Origin: Flavobacterium humidisoli
GTDB taxonomy: Bacteria > Bacteroidota > Bacteroidia > Flavobacteriales > Flavobacteriaceae
Length of the DNA stretch: 64,000 nt
NCBI RefSeq assembly: GCF_023272795.1
Contig: NZ_CP096829.1
Span: forward strand, 2,046,001 to 2,110,000
Reading direction: 5' to 3'
Shown here piece after piece: positions 50,792-59,506 of this stretch. Each line of letters opens with the position of its first letter. Within the stretch, counting starts at the first letter, position 1. The notes beneath the pieces were generated by a model, which worked only from the letters and a program-made list of their open reading frames with translations, was not told the origin of the DNA and searched no databases. The position numbers and the translations under genes were made by a program.

Positions 50792-50990
50792 TTAGATAAT
50801 GTGTCAATTTGATAATTAGATAATGATATGTTGGAAACGCGCATCTACACAATGTAAATAAACGACAAATCCGATAGGTTTTAGAACTTGTCGGGTTTTT
50901 TTTGTATGTTTTGCTCAGGGTAACAATCAGTTCATCATCAAATTTTCTAATCAACACATTCTCAAAATATCTAATTGGAATAATTTGATT
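50789..50990. repeat. AATTTGATAATTAGATAATG-type inverted repeats around a terminator
   Basis: The left block (50789-50827) has AATTAGATAATGTG and GATAATTAGATAATG. The right block (50935-50988), read on the minus strand, has CAATTAGATATTTTGAGAA and ATTAGAAAATTTGATGATG. Between them lies the SulP terminator. The pair recurs in the 52.85-53.09 kb gap. Confidence 0.5.
50871..50903 (+). terminator. Terminator of the SulP gene
   Basis: CCGATAGGTT (50871-50880) pairs with AACTTGTCGG (50885-50894), with two G-U pairs and a TTAG loop, followed by T8. Confidence 0.85.
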
Positions 50991-51002
50991 TTCGTAACTT
51001 TG
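50974..51002 (+). promoter_or_regulatory. Promoter of the AraC-family gene
   Basis: TTG, 17 bases, then TAACTTTG (50995-51002): both elements are consensus. The ATG follows only four bases after the box, so the mRNA should be leaderless. Confidence 0.65.
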
Positions 51003-51006
51003 CCAA

Positions 51007-51915
51007 ATGAAACTGACAGAAACTTTAGAAGACTTTTATACAGTAAAAATAAAAGGAATGCCCGAGAATCTTAAAAAAGAAATCGGACATTTTAATGTTT
51101 TTAAGCTAGACGAATATGTTGGAAGTACTTGTAATCCATTGCCTTATACTAGGAAAGACTTTTATAAGATAAGTCTAATCATTGGTAAGAACAAAGTGCA
51201 TTATGCAGATAAAATTGTAACAATTGAAGATCAGGCATTATTCTTTGCAAATCCACAAATTCCATATAGTTGGGAGCATATTGATGAAAATCAAACTGGC
51301 TTTTTCTGTATTTTTACAGATGCATTTTTTAGTCAGTTTGGAAATTTAAAAGAATATCCATTATTTCAGCCAGGCGGGAATCCCGTTGTTCCTGTTTCTG
51401 CAGCATTAGCAAAATCTCTAAAAACTGTTTATTTAAAAATGTTCGAAGAAATCAATTCTGATTATGCTTTTAAATATGACGTGCTTCGAAATCTGGTTTT
51501 TGAAATTATTCATTTAGCATTAAAAACACAAACCATAACTGCTTCATTATATAGTAAATCGAATGCTACAATTCGAGTTTCTTCTTTGTTTTTAGAATTA
51601 TTAGAAAGACAATTTCCTGTCGAATCCATTTCACAGCAGATTAATTTTCGTTCGCCGTCAGAATATGCCAATCAGCTAAATGTACATGTGAATCATTTAA
51701 ATAAAGCGTTAAAAGAAACAACAGGAAAAACTACTTCTCAGATCATTTCGGAAAGAATTGTTCAGGAAGCCATGATTCTTTTAAAACAAACCAATTGGAA
51801 TATTAATGAAATTGCTTGGTGTTTAGGTTTTGAAGAGTTGTCCCACTTTATCAATTTCTTCAAGAAAAACGTCCAGGTTTCTCCTAAAAACTATCGATTA
51901 GCAGAAATTGATTGA
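51007..51915 (+). CDS. AraC-family transcriptional regulator
   Basis: 302 aa. The N-terminal part (1-180) is a cupin-like sensor domain (PLPYTRKDFYKISLIIGKNK, QALFFANPQIPYSWEHI). Two HTH motifs of the AraC type fill about 205-300 (YANQLNVHVNHLNKALKETT, then MILLKQTNWNINEIAWCLGF and FEELSHFINFFKKNVQVSP). The next gene is an oxidoreductase on the same strand, 92 bases downstream, a likely target or operon partner. The effector is unknown. Confidence 0.9.
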   Translation: MKLTETLEDFYTVKIKGMPENLKKEIGHFNVFKLDEYVGSTCNPLPYTRKDFYKISLIIGKNKVHYADKIVTIEDQALFFANPQIPYSWEHIDENQTGFFCIFTDAFFSQFGNLKEYPLFQPGGNPVVPVSAALAKSLKTVYLKMFEEINSDYAFKYDVLRNLVFEIIHLALKTQTITASLYSKSNATIRVSSLFLELLERQFPVESISQQINFRSPSEYANQLNVHVNHLNKALKETTGKTTSQIISERIVQEAMILLKQTNWNINEIAWCLGFEELSHFINFFKKNVQVSPKNYRLAEID

Positions 51916-51967
51916 TTTTTGTAACTTCTTACTTGATTGCTTTAATTTTTAAGAAGCACTTTGCCAA

Positions 51968-51975
51968 TACCTTTG
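51968..51975 (+). promoter_or_regulatory. Possible -7 box of the SDR gene
   Basis: TACCTTTG fits TAnnTTTG and would allow transcription of the SDR gene separately from the AraC gene. No -33 TTG at normal spacing is seen, as expected if an activator is needed. Confidence 0.45.
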
Positions 51976-52007
51976 CCCTGTAATTATAGACGTAAAAATT
52001 TAAAGTC

Positions 52008-52847
52008 ATGGGAAATAACAAAGTTTGGTTTATCACAGGTGCTTCAAAAGGACTTGGATTAGAGTTAGCTAAAAAATTATTAGCAGAGGGGTTTAAAGTG
52101 GCTGCAACGTCAAGAAATGAAGCTTCTTTAATTGCTGCATTAGGAAAAACATCAGAGAATTTTCTTCCTCTTGAAATGGATTTAGTAGATGAAAAAAGCG
52201 TTAAAGATGCTATTGAAAAAACTGTAAATCATTTTAAAACAATCGATGTTTTAGTCAACAATGCTGGTTACGGATTGTTAGGAGCTTTAGAAGAATTAAC
52301 AGATGCAGAAGCTAGAAAAAACTACGAAGTAAATGTTTTCGGATTATTAAATGTAATTAGAAATGCAATGCCTATTCTTCGTGTCAATCAATCGGGTTAT
52401 ATTTTTAATATTTCTTCTGTTGGAGGATATTATGGAGAATTTCCAGGATGGGGAATTTACTGCTCAACTAAGTTTGCGGTTGCTGGTCTAACCGAATCTT
52501 TAGCGGCAGAAATTAAGCCTTTTGGGGTTCACGCTACAATTGTCTATCCAGGTTATTTTAGAACCGATTTCTTAAAAGACAGCTCGCTTTTAGTGCCAGA
52601 AAATCCAATTGCGGAGTATAAAGAAGTGAGACAATCTGAAAGTGCTCATAAAGAGGATATCAATGAAAATCAGCCAGGAGATCCAGTTAAATTAGCTGAA
52701 GCTTTAATTAAAGTAAGTCAGGACCAAAACCCGCCTTTGCATTTATTTTTAGGTGAAGATGCTTTTAATATGGCAAATTTAAAAATAGCAAGTGTTCAGA
52801 AAGAATTAGAAGGATGGAAATCGGTTTCGGTTTCGACTGGTTTTTAA
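52008..52847 (+). CDS. Short-chain dehydrogenase/reductase
   Basis: 279 aa classical SDR oxidoreductase. The NAD(P)-binding TGASKGLG lies at about 10-17, the NNAGYG motif near 85, the catalytic serine in FNISSVGGY near 140, and Y-x-x-x-K in YCSTKFAV near 153-157. PGYFRTDFL follows as usual. The substrate is unknown. The gene follows an AraC-family regulator, a pairing often seen in Flavobacterium where the regulator controls the enzyme. Confidence 0.88.
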   Translation: MGNNKVWFITGASKGLGLELAKKLLAEGFKVAATSRNEASLIAALGKTSENFLPLEMDLVDEKSVKDAIEKTVNHFKTIDVLVNNAGYGLLGALEELTDAEARKNYEVNVFGLLNVIRNAMPILRVNQSGYIFNISSVGGYYGEFPGWGIYCSTKFAVAGLTESLAAEIKPFGVHATIVYPGYFRTDFLKDSSLLVPENPIAEYKEVRQSESAHKEDINENQPGDPVKLAEALIKVSQDQNPPLHLFLGEDAFNMANLKIASVQKELEGWKSVSVSTGF

Positions 52848-53090
52848 TGTGTTAATTTGATAATTTGTCAATTAGGAAATAATTTGACATCCTAAGTCAA
52901 TATATTTTGTGAATTGCCTTCAGCTTTAGTTGGAGGGAAGTATTGAGAATAGAAAAAAGGCTTTAGCCAAATGATAAAGTTTGACTAAAGCCTTTTTCTT
53001 ATGAAGTTTAATTATTTTTTTTTCGGCTTTAGCTGGAGAAAAAAATATTTAATTCAAGAATTTTCTAATTATCAAATTGCCCATTCTCTC
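52848..53090. repeat. Nested repeat island with GGCTTTAG-type palindrome, copy 2
   Basis: The outer arms resemble the AATTTGATAATT family, left at 52850-52880 and right (minus strand) at 53055-53085. Next inside are direct copies TTCAGCTTTAGTTGGAG (52919-52935) and TTCGGCTTTAGCTGGAG (53022-53038). The centre is the palindrome GGCTTTAGCCAAA / TTTGACTAAAGCC (52959-52971 / 52980-52992), as at 1379-1427. Confidence 0.6.
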
Positions 53091-53091
53091 A

Positions 53092-54291
53092 TTAGCGAAG
53101 CATCGATTTTACATCGCTTAATTTCCCATCAATTTCGCCAATTTGAAGACCTAAAATATGAGCAATTAATGGATAAACTGAAACATTCTGAAATGTTTTT
53201 ACTGTTTTATCAACTTTAAAAGCAGGACCTTTTGCATAAAAAATGGCGTGCATGTCTTTTTCATTATTATCATAACCATGTGTTCCGCCATTGATGTGCG
53301 TACTTTCTTTGCTGACTAAACTCCAACCTTTATCAGCTTCAATTACAAAATCATGCACACGCGGATTCGTTCCGTAATGCAGTCTTTTTGGGACTTCAGT
53401 CGATTTCCAAAATTTGATATGTGGCACTTTTTTCAAAGCTGTAGCAATAGAATCTTGATAACCCGGTTTTACCTGCAAACTCATAATTGGATTGACAACA
53501 TCCTTATAACCTAGCCATTCTGGTTTTAAATAGTCTAAAACAGCTACTTTTTTATCGTTACTGATATTGGCCATTCCGTGGTCTGAAACGATAATTAAAT
53601 TAATTTGTTTTCCAATCGGCAATTGATCTAATCTTCTAGATATTTCGCCCATAATCGAATCCATTTTGATCACTGTTTTTTCAGTTTTTGGCGAAAGCGG
53701 ACCAAAATTATGACCCGTATGATCCGGTTCGTCAAAATATAAAGTAACCAAATGTGGACGTTGTTTTTCTGGAAGTTGGAGCCATTTCATGACGGTATCT
53801 ATTCTAGCGCCGTATGGAACTTTACCATCGTAATTTTTGAAATAACTCGGATTTCTTTTGTCAATATCAGAGCCTGGCCAAAAGAAAGAAGCGGTTTTTA
53901 CACCTTGCTGTTCAGCTAAATTCCAAATTGGATTTCCGCCATAAAATCTCGAATCGTTTTTAGCATTGCTAGATAATGAAAAAGATTGATTCAAAGAAGC
54001 ATCATAAAAAACATTATTGATGATTCCGTGATGATCTGGGTAAAGTCCCGTTACAATCGAATAATGGTTTGGAAAAGTTTTACTCGGGTAAGAAGGTTTC
54101 ATTGATTTGGCATGAACGCCTTCTTTTTCAATTTGCTTAAGATTCGGAAGATTATACATTTTGCCATAATCCCATCGGAAGCCATCCATCGAAATTAAAA
54201 CAACATAATTGTCTTTGTTACTTTGAGCGTTTGAAAAACTAGAAAGAATTATGAATGTTAAAAGTAATAGGTGAGTAGTAAATTTTCTCAT
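53092..54291 (-). CDS. Secreted ectonucleotide pyrophosphatase/phosphodiesterase
   Basis: 399 aa alkaline-phosphatase superfamily enzyme of the ENPP type. The signal peptide ends near SFSNAQ. Metal ligands and nucleophile are visible: D in VVLISMDGFRWDY, the Thr nucleophile in PSKTFPNHYS, DEPDHTGHNFGP, VSDHGM and later THGYDN. ENPPs hydrolyse phosphodiester or pyrophosphate bonds of nucleotides or lipids in the periplasm or outside. The substrate is unknown. A -7 box TAACTTTG lies at 54310-54317. Confidence 0.92.
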   Translation of the reverse strand: MRKFTTHLLLLTFIILSSFSNAQSNKDNYVVLISMDGFRWDYGKMYNLPNLKQIEKEGVHAKSMKPSYPSKTFPNHYSIVTGLYPDHHGIINNVFYDASLNQSFSLSSNAKNDSRFYGGNPIWNLAEQQGVKTASFFWPGSDIDKRNPSYFKNYDGKVPYGARIDTVMKWLQLPEKQRPHLVTLYFDEPDHTGHNFGPLSPKTEKTVIKMDSIMGEISRRLDQLPIGKQINLIIVSDHGMANISNDKKVAVLDYLKPEWLGYKDVVNPIMSLQVKPGYQDSIATALKKVPHIKFWKSTEVPKRLHYGTNPRVHDFVIEADKGWSLVSKESTHINGGTHGYDNNEKDMHAIFYAKGPAFKVDKTVKTFQNVSVYPLIAHILGLQIGEIDGKLSDVKSMLR

Positions 54292-54309
54292 TATATGATT
54301 TTAAAACCG

Positions 54310-54317
54310 CAAAGTTA
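54310..54317 (-). promoter_or_regulatory. -7 box of the phosphodiesterase gene
   Basis: The minus strand reads TAACTTTG, 18 bases from the ATG at 54291; the leader is about 12 bases. Confidence 0.6.
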
Positions 54318-54363
54318 ACGCTAAACCATTTTTTAAAGAAAAAGAGAATGTTAAATAAAAAAG

Positions 54364-54493
54364 TTAGCCACGAATTCACGAATTATTTATTCAAATCTTT
54401 GTGTACAGAATTTTACATGGATTAAAATCCTTTTAATCTGTGACTAGAATTATCGTAAAGATTAGAATAAATAATTCGTGAATTCGTGGCTAA
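54364..54493. mobile_element. 130-base element with 29-base perfect inverted repeats
   Basis: The arm at 54364-54392 (beginning TTAGCCACGAATTC) is the exact reverse complement of 54465-54493. The 72-base centre contains AATCCTTTTAATCTGTG (54426-54442), which also ends the GxxExxY element at 61250-61266. It has no gene and the form of a MITE. It lies between the phosphodiesterase promoter and the groEL terminator. No target duplication is obvious. Confidence 0.65.
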
Positions 54494-54498
54494 AAAAA

Positions 54499-54526
54499 AA
54501 ACGCCAGATAAATATCCGGCGTTTTA
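54499..54526 (-). terminator. Terminator of groES-groEL
   Basis: AAAACGCC (54499-54506) pairs with GGCGTTTT (54519-54526), with GAT/ATC pairing inside. The minus strand runs into a long T tract. Confidence 0.85.
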
Positions 54527-54546
54527 AATTTTAAGAGGAAAATGAA

Positions 54547-56190
<1,644 letters not shown>

Positions 56191-56260
56191 TTAAAGTTTG
56201 ATTTGTTTCAAGTTAAATGAAGTTCTTAATTCTTAATACTCCGTACTTAATACAATGTTT

Positions 56261-56536
56261 TTAGATAATCGCTAAAATATCATCCTCGCGCATGATTAGA
56301 TAATCAGTGCCTTCCAGTTTTAACTCGGTTCCTGCATATTTACCATAAAGAACCGTATCTCCAACTTTTACAGTCATTGTGTGATCTTTAGTTCCGTTTC
56401 CAACTGCAACTACAGTTCCTTTTTGAGGTTTCTCTTTGGCAGTATCTGGAATAAAAATACCTGAGGCAGTTTTAGTTTCAGCTGCAACAGGCTCAATAAG
56501 TACGCGGTCTGAAAGCGGTTTAATGTTTAAAGCCAT
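56261..56536 (-). CDS. groS: Co-chaperonin GroES
   Basis: 91 aa cap of the chaperonin. It starts [16 protein letters not shown], has the mobile loop around [18 protein letters not shown] and ends [12 protein letters not shown]. First gene of the groES-groEL operon. No CIRCE element (TTAGCACTC with inverted partner) is present upstream, in line with the absence of HrcA-type control in this phylum. A sigma-54-like sequence lies at 56585-56600. Confidence 0.96.
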   Translation of the reverse strand: MALNIKPLSDRVLIEPVAAETKTASGIFIPDTAKEKPQKGTVVAVGNGTKDHTMTVKVGDTVLYGKYAGTELKLEGTDYLIMREDDILAII

Positions 56537-56584
56537 GATTTTATATTATTATAAGTTATACGATTTTTTTCTGTTCTATAAACT

Positions 56585-56600
56585 TTCAGAAACTGTGCCA
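56585..56600 (-). promoter_or_regulatory. Sigma-54-like sequence upstream of groES
   Basis: The minus strand reads TGGCACAGTTTCTGAA. The GG-N10-GC rule of -24/-12 promoters is met except for the last base (GA in place of GC). It would give a leader of about 35-40 bases. No TAnnTTTG box is seen in the gap. A sigma-54 activator gene lies 3 kb away on the same strand. Confidence 0.3.
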
Positions 56601-56632
56601 TGCTAGAAAAACTGACATTATTTCTTAAAAAA

Positions 56633-56658
56633 AATGCCAGCTTTGACAGGCTGGCATT
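56633..56658 (-). terminator. Terminator of secG
   Basis: AATGCCAGC (56633-56641) pairs with GCTGGCATT (56650-56658) around an 8-base loop; the minus strand runs into T8. It insulates groES from the upstream genes. Confidence 0.88.
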
Positions 56659-56679
56659 AGATTGTATATCGAGCTACTT

Positions 56680-57024
56680 TTATTTTGCTGGTGCTGGTGT
56701 TGCAGGAGCAGGAGTAGTTCCTTGTGCTGGAGCTGCAGGTGTATTTACTGGAGCTTCAGTTTTATCAATGATTTTAGAATCTGTATCGCTTAAAGATCCA
56801 GAGAAGCTTAAGCTAGAAAGTAAAATTAACACAATTAAAACAGTAGCTAAAGTCCAAGTACTTTTATCTAAAAAGTCAGTTGTTTTTTGTACTCCACCTA
56901 ACATTTGCGTTCCGCTGATAGTAGAAGACAATCCGCCTCCTTTAGGGTTTTGTACCATGATAACGATGATCAATAGAAAACAAACTATTGTAATTAAAAC
57001 TAAAAAAATTGAAAATGTGCTCAT
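56680..57024 (-). CDS. secG: Preprotein translocase subunit SecG
   Basis: 114 aa, auxiliary subunit of the SecYEG channel. Two transmembrane helices (about 4-21 and 55-75) flank the conserved loop QNPKGGGLSSTISGTQMLGG. The tail is Ala/Pro/Thr-rich (PAPATPAPAK) and longer than in E. coli. It starts 3 bases after the upstream gene, so the four genes from the sigma-54 activator through lptE and the TPR-like gene to secG may be one transcript. Confidence 0.92.
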   Translation of the reverse strand: MSTFSIFLVLITIVCFLLIIVIMVQNPKGGGLSSTISGTQMLGGVQKTTDFLDKSTWTLATVLIVLILLSSLSFSGSLSDTDSKIIDKTEAPVNTPAAPAQGTTPAPATPAPAK

Positions 57025-57027
57025 TAC

Positions 57028-58806
57028 TTAATTATTGTTATTGTTATTTTGTTGTAAAATCTTTATATCCGATATGCGGTCTGCAAAGAAAGTAATTTTT
57101 TCTGGATATTTCAAAATTAATATTTCATAAGCTTGAATTGCTTTTGTATATTTCTTTTGTTCCAGATATACTCTGGCCAGAGTCTCGGTCATTAAATACG
57201 AATTGTCTTCTATAACAGGCTCAATTTGAACTGCTGGAACACTTGTTCCAGGTTTAATTGGAGAGATTTTCGGGTTGGTTTCGATAAATTTATCGATAAT
57301 TTCAGCCTTCTTTTGTCTCTCTTCTTCTTTAGCAGCTTCAATTTTAGCTTGTTCTTCTGGAGAAATTTCATTTGAGCGGTCAATTGGTTCTGTTCGAGAC
57401 AATTGAAGCCATTCTTGAAAGGAATGTTTTTCGCTAAGAGAAAAATCCAAAGGTTTTCCAATTTCCAAATGTTCTGCAGCTGTTTTTGCAGGTTTATTAG
57501 GCTCTTCTTCTTCGATTATTTCTTCAAGTGGCTCTTCATTTTCTTCTATGATTTGCTCTTCTTCCTTATCTTCAGATTGAAGAACTTTTGCAATTTCTAC
57601 TTTTAGTTCCTCAGGTGCTTTTGTTTCAGCTTCTTTAATTGAAGAAAGAATAGATCGTTCAACAGAACTCATTTTAAATTCTGGAATAATCATTTCTTCA
57701 ATTACGCTGTCATCTTCATCTTCTTCAACAACATTTAAAGCAGGTTCTTCTATAATAGGATCTGCTTTTACTTCTTCAGTTTTTACAGTTTGTGCACCAG
57801 TTTTGGCTTCTGCTTCTTTAATCGAACTTAAAATAGAGTTTTCGACACGCTCATTTTTAGGTTCTTCAACTTTTACAGGTTCTGGAATAGAAGGTGTTTC
57901 TGAAACCTTTATAGAACTTAAAATTGAATTCTCTATGCGATCAATTGTAGGTTCTTCAGTTTGACTAGATTCTGAAAACGGAGCTGTTTCAACTTCTTTT
58001 ACGTTATCTACATTATTAAGTTCAACAGAATCGATTTTCTGATCTTCTTTTATTGCAGTAAAAGTAGATAAATCTATTTCTGGAAGTGGTTTTGGTTTTT
58101 CCTCTTCTATTACGGGCTTTTCAAAAGTTACCGTTTGCGCTTCTTTTATTGCTGCGAAAATAGAGAAATCTATTTCTGGAAGTGGTTTTGGTTCTTCTTC
58201 CTTAATTGTTGGTTTTTCAAAAGTTATCGTTTGAGCTTCTTTTATCGCAAGAAAAATAGAAGGATCTATTTCTGGGAATTTTTTAGGCTCTTCAACAATT
58301 ACTGGCTCTTGAGTTTTAACTTCCTCAATTTGTACTGTTTCTTCGGTTTTTGCAGATTCTTCAACTTTTACAGACTGTACAGATGAAGGTATTTCAACAA
58401 CCGAAGTTTGAGTTTCTTTAATTGTATCTGAAACAGGCAGTTCTTCAATGTCGGTTTTTACTTCAATTGCTTTTTGAATCTGTTCAGGTGAAATTATTTC
58501 ACTGTCAAAAACAGTAATTTCGAGAAGATCTCTCAATTTCTGTTCGTAAAAATCATTTTGAATAGAAGTAAAAGCTTCAGATGTAATAAAATCAAATAAA
58601 ACAGAACGATCAGACGTGTGTGCTGCTGTAACTTTCAAAGCATAATTATACTTAAAACTATTTTGATTGTAAAGTCCTTTTAATCGCAATGCGCGTGCAC
58701 TTTGAAAATACGGAAATTCATTCAAAACACTTCCTAATGCGTCCGCCTGCTTTTCTGTAATAGCATCGGGTTTGTTCATTAAGTAGGTATAATCGCTAAC
58801 GTTCAT
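57028..58806 (-). CDS. TPR-like protein with internal tandem repeats
   Basis: 592 aa. The N-terminal 100 residues are helical (LGSVLNEFPYFQSARALRLK) and the C-terminal 45 residues hold a TPR unit (ETLARVYLEQKKYTKAIQAY). Between them lies an acidic, Pro/Glu/Thr-rich segment with two repeat series. PEID-x-S-x-F-x-A-I-K-E starts at 178, 210 and 242 (period 32). S-I-L-S-S-I-K starts at 294, 324 and 385. The protein ends in six Asn. From memory its position between lptE and secG is conserved in Flavobacteriia. Function unknown; no signal peptide, so it is probably cytosolic. Confidence 0.7.
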   Translation of the reverse strand: MNVSDYTYLMNKPDAITEKQADALGSVLNEFPYFQSARALRLKGLYNQNSFKYNYALKVTAAHTSDRSVLFDFITSEAFTSIQNDFYEQKLRDLLEITVFDSEIISPEQIQKAIEVKTDIEELPVSDTIKETQTSVVEIPSSVQSVKVEESAKTEETVQIEEVKTQEPVIVEEPKKFPEIDPSIFLAIKEAQTITFEKPTIKEEEPKPLPEIDFSIFAAIKEAQTVTFEKPVIEEEKPKPLPEIDLSTFTAIKEDQKIDSVELNNVDNVKEVETAPFSESSQTEEPTIDRIENSILSSIKVSETPSIPEPVKVEEPKNERVENSILSSIKEAEAKTGAQTVKTEEVKADPIIEEPALNVVEEDEDDSVIEEMIIPEFKMSSVERSILSSIKEAETKAPEELKVEIAKVLQSEDKEEEQIIEENEEPLEEIIEEEEPNKPAKTAAEHLEIGKPLDFSLSEKHSFQEWLQLSRTEPIDRSNEISPEEQAKIEAAKEEERQKKAEIIDKFIETNPKISPIKPGTSVPAVQIEPVIEDNSYLMTETLARVYLEQKKYTKAIQAYEILILKYPEKITFFADRISDIKILQQNNNNNN

Positions 58807-58904
58807 TATTTGTTTTTTGTTTAATCGGTTAATTGTTTATTTGTTTTTGGTTGTTTTATCGATTAAACGGTTTTACGATTTAATGATTAAACAAACAGCC
58901 AAAA

Positions 58905-59408
58905 CTACCATTTTGCCAATGATGCATTAAAGATATCTTGAGTGATTCTTTCAAAAATAACTCTGATGGCTTCATTTAAAACAGATCCCGTAGGAAGGTC
59001 TCGTCCAGGGAAATCATAATAGAATTCAAAAGATTTTTCAAAATCGTCTGTTTCTTTCTTTTTATTTGTAAATCTCACATTGACACGAATAGATAAACGG
59101 TTTTGTGCAGCCTGCTGATCTGCAGTTGCAGTCATTGGTGTAATTCGGTAATCTGTAATTTCACCTTCGTAAACCAAATCGCCACTATTGCTAACTAAGT
59201 TTAAGTTGGTCTGATTCATAATCAGATCCTGCAAAGCCAAAGTAAAAGTTCTATCGATTCCTGGTTCAATCAAATCTGCATTATTCTGAAAGAAGTTAAC
59301 CTGAAATGTTTTGGCATCGATTTTCCCGGTTCCTGTAAAGTTGTAAACAGAACATCCGCTCAACATAAAAAGGCTTAATAGTGCGAAAAGAGAATATATT
59401 TTTTTCAT
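58905..59408 (-). CDS. lptE: LPS assembly lipoprotein LptE
   Basis: 167 aa outer-membrane lipoprotein that plugs the LptD barrel and helps deliver LPS to the cell surface. The signal peptide ends in lipobox LSGC (C19). The mature part shows the Bacteroidota LptE form: NFTGTGKIDAKTFQVNFFQN near the start, then a TxxxALQDLI helix (RTFTLALQDLIMNQTNLNLV) and GEITDYRITPM, matching the 'LxGxIxxyxxtp' line. It lies between the sigma-54 activator and the TPR-like gene. Confidence 0.88.
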   Translation of the reverse strand: MKKIYSLFALLSLFMLSGCSVYNFTGTGKIDAKTFQVNFFQNNADLIEPGIDRTFTLALQDLIMNQTNLNLVSNSGDLVYEGEITDYRITPMTATADQQAAQNRLSIRVNVRFTNKKKETDDFEKSFEFYYDFPGRDLPTGSVLNEAIRVIFERITQDIFNASLAKW

Positions 59409-59439
59409 AATGTTGTATTAGTCAAATTCCAATATTTTG

Positions 59440-59499
59440 AAATTCAAAATTCCAAATTTCGCCAAATATAGTAATTTGGGATTTGGGATTTAAAAATTG
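59440..59499. repeat. AAATTCCAAAT inverted repeat in the lptE-activator gap
   Basis: The left part (59440-59470) has CAAAATTCCAAATTTCG and the right part (59472-59499) has AATTTGGGATTTGGGATTT. They pair imperfectly. It belongs to the same word family as the hairpins at 17.65 and 18.48 kb. Confidence 0.5.
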
Positions 59500-59506
59500 A
59501 GATTTA

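Noticed and set aside
56537..56632. CIRCE heat-shock operator upstream of groES
   Set aside because: No TTAGCACTC/GAGTGCTAA inverted pair is present.
57580..58400. Regularly spaced repeats that could suggest a CRISPR array
   Set aside because: They are degenerate protein-level repeats in one open frame, with unequal spacers; no cas genes are near.
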